This document shows positions 62,838 to 64,000 of a stretch of DNA of 64,000 nucleotides, one piece after another (positions within the stretch are counted from its first letter, which is position 1; each line of letters begins with the position of its first letter). Position numbers and translations under genes: made by a program. This DNA is from Heterocephalus glaber. Lineage: Eukaryota; Chordata; Mammalia; Rodentia; Bathyergidae. The notes beneath the pieces were generated by a model, which saw nothing but the letters and a program-made list of their open reading frames with translations, did not search any database and had not been told where the DNA came from. The stretch spans positions 422,623 through 486,622 of the forward strand of contig NW_004624844.1 of the NCBI RefSeq assembly GCF_000247695.1. Reading direction: 5' to 3'.

Positions 62838-64000
62838 TTACATGGAGCGAATATTTATATTCACAGTGGCAGAGTCAGATCCAAATTCATTCCCTAAGCT
62901 CAGGGTATAAAGTCCTCCATCTTGTTTCTGTACGTCCATGATGATCAGGGTCGTTAAGTCGTCCGTGTTTTCAATGTGGAATCTCCCTTGTTGGTCTTGG
63001 TTTTCAATTTTTCTTCCACCACAGGACCATGTTATTTCTGGGGTAGGCTCCCCCGTAAAAGCGCAGGCTACTGTGAGAACTTTACCTTCATCGATGCTGA
63101 TATCAGAGGGAAGAGCTTCAATTTTAGGTGGAATTCCTTTACAGAATAACAAAACAACGTTTTAGGATCATTGAAAAAATAATGATTTGCTCTCTACTGA
63201 ATTATATGTACTACAGACTACACCATACTACTTGGCTTGTCTACCTCTACCAGTAATTTTATTGCTCACCTCTTATGCCTGCTTTAATCATTCTACTAGT
63301 TGAGCTTTCCAGTTGTGTCATACTAGATTTTCCCATAAAACTGCTGGAACTCATTTCTACAAAGGACTCTTGCATGGAGGACATGCTTTGGGCAGACATG
63401 CTTGCAAATTTCATTTCAGTCATGCTGCTAGCACTGCTGCTGCTGAAACTGCTGAAGGAGGCCTCCTGCTTAGAGGCAGACATTTGGACTGACTGAGACG
63501 AGAAGCTTCCTTGCAAGCTCGTGTCGCCACGTGTCCTCAATACTACCTCTTTGGAAGGTTCTTCGACTAGAGCTGTGGAGCATAGCAGATACACAGTGAA
63601 CATCAGTGACATCTGGTTAATTGGTGATGTCTGACGTGGCTTGCAGAAGCATACACAAAAACATAACCCAAACAATGTGCCATTGAAGCATAAGCAAATA
63701 CATAGATACATACATTTGTCAAAGCTAGCTCAATGTCTCCAAGAAACGAATCCTTTTATTTCTATCATTACATTACATGCAGGTACTAGGAATCACTAGG
63801 AGAAAAATGATTAGTTATATTGAAAATGATCAACATATCATACATTCTAAAAGTATTATAGAGCAGTTGGTAGCTTTACTTTCAAATTTAACATCAAGTT
63901 TCTGTTTAGCTATAAAGAAATTGATACCTGTCTCTGTTACACATGGAATTCGATGAGAATGCTGAGAGTTTGCTTTGTTCTGAAGACACAGGTCAGGCAG
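61820..64000 (-). CDS. TTN: TTN (titin), 3' end of the gene: last two coding exons and 3'UTR
   Basis: Titin is the giant sarcomeric protein; its C-terminus is embedded in the M-band and binds obscurin/obscurin-like 1, with calpain-3 binding mapped to the region of the is7 insertion (family knowledge). Two exons are visible: 63572-63270 (303 nt, serine-rich is7, 'Mex5') and 63136-62838 (Ig domain M10, 'Mex6'). They join as AGA G|GA ATT (IRGIPPKIEALPSD), matching the titin C-terminus. The stop is TAA at 62840-62838. The frame is open through both exons. The upstream exons (M9 and earlier) are beyond the right edge. The 3'UTR runs to a poly(A) signal at 61842-61837. Identification is near certain. 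Confidence 0.97.
61837..61842 (-). terminator. TTN: TTN poly(A) signal
   Basis: AATAAA on minus (TTTATT on plus), about 1000 nt past the stop. It is followed on minus by a TG-rich stretch (TGTGATTGGTTGTTTACTGT), consistent with a downstream element. Confidence 0.65.
62838..63136 (-). CDS. TTN: TTN last coding exon (Ig M10)
   Basis: 299 nt, coding GIPPKIEALPSDISIDEGKV through LTTLIIMDVQKQDGGLYTLS to ...NINIRSM and stop. This is an I-set Ig fold with B-strand Cys (VACAF) and core Trp (ITWSCGG). The F strand reads YTLSLGN, without the usual Cys. Mutations in this domain in human cause tibial muscular dystrophy. From memory, human ends HIRSI rather than NIRSM. Confidence 0.96.
63270..63572 (-). 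CDS. TTN: TTN exon Mex5 (is7)
   Basis: 303 nt starting in phase 1 (A)LVEEPSKEVVLRTRGDTSL and ending MIKAGIR with one base of Gly. It is extremely Ser-rich (SASKQEASFSSFSSSSASSM). It matches the known 303-bp alternatively spliced exon, and as its length is a multiple of three it can be skipped in frame. Acceptor TCCACAG, donor GTGAGC. Confidence 0.96.
63573..64000 (-). other. TTN: TTN intron upstream of Mex5 (partial)
   Basis: AT-rich sequence to the right edge. No convincing exon is seen; a possible donor at about 63927 is discussed among the rejected observations. Confidence 0.6.

Noticed and set aside
63928..64000. Possible further TTN exon at the right edge: an open frame on the minus strand ending AGACAG|GTATCA in the phase Mex5 requires
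   Set aside because: The 24 codons (LPDLCLQNKANSQHSHRIPC...) do not look like an Ig domain end, and an open frame this short is common by chance. The acceptor side is outside the window, so it cannot be tested.

Overview
This window is a stretch of mammalian, and most likely rodent, genomic DNA. It has large introns with canonical GT-AG splice sites, CpG-island promoters, LINE-1 fragments, MIR and MER5A relics, and 7SL-derived B1 SINEs. There are also many tRNA-derived (ID-type) SINEs and B1+ID dimers (B1-dID type). Dimers of this kind are known from squirrel, dormouse and beaver-type rodents rather than mouse or rat, so a non-murid rodent is my best guess; I cannot name the species. Two assembly gaps are present (8693-9212, 520 N; 53627-53726, 100 N).

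Five known genes are recognised from their translated exons, in the same order and orientation as human 2q31.2. From left to right they are: PRKRA (minus; only exons 1 and 2, promoter at about 2.0 kb), PJVK/DFNB59 (plus; complete coding sequence in 6 exons, 4333-10089, 352 aa), FKBP7 (minus; complete in 4 exons, 21733-11905, 218 aa, ending HDEL), PLEKHA3/FAPP1 (plus; complete in 8 exons, 24432-45631, 299 aa), and the 3' end of TTN (minus; the last two coding exons, is7/Mex5 and Ig M10, plus 3'UTR, from 64000 down to about 61820). All exon junctions were checked for phase, and every joined reading frame is open from start to stop. I see no frameshift or premature stop.

PRKRA and PJVK diverge from a CpG island at about 1.5-2.8 kb. 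PJVK and FKBP7 converge, with about 1.8 kb between stop codons. FKBP7 and PLEKHA3 diverge from two separate CpG islands (21.5-21.9 and 23.8-24.7 kb). PLEKHA3 and TTN converge across about 15 kb that holds no recognisable coding exon. That stretch contains SINEs, two L1 insertions with intact target-site duplications, and one GC-richer repeat-poor segment (59.0-60.7 kb).

The genes do not form a pathway. They act in dsRNA/PKR signalling (PRKRA), peroxisome biology and hearing (PJVK), ER protein folding (FKBP7), Golgi PI4P sensing (PLEKHA3) and the sarcomeric M-band (TTN). I found no evidence of an undescribed biological system. The most useful observations are regulatory details (upstream ORFs, a poly(A) signal overlapping a stop codon, promoter motifs, a donor-like acceptor) and datable nested insertions. 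In particular, both assembly gaps start at the same point of the same L1 3'UTR.
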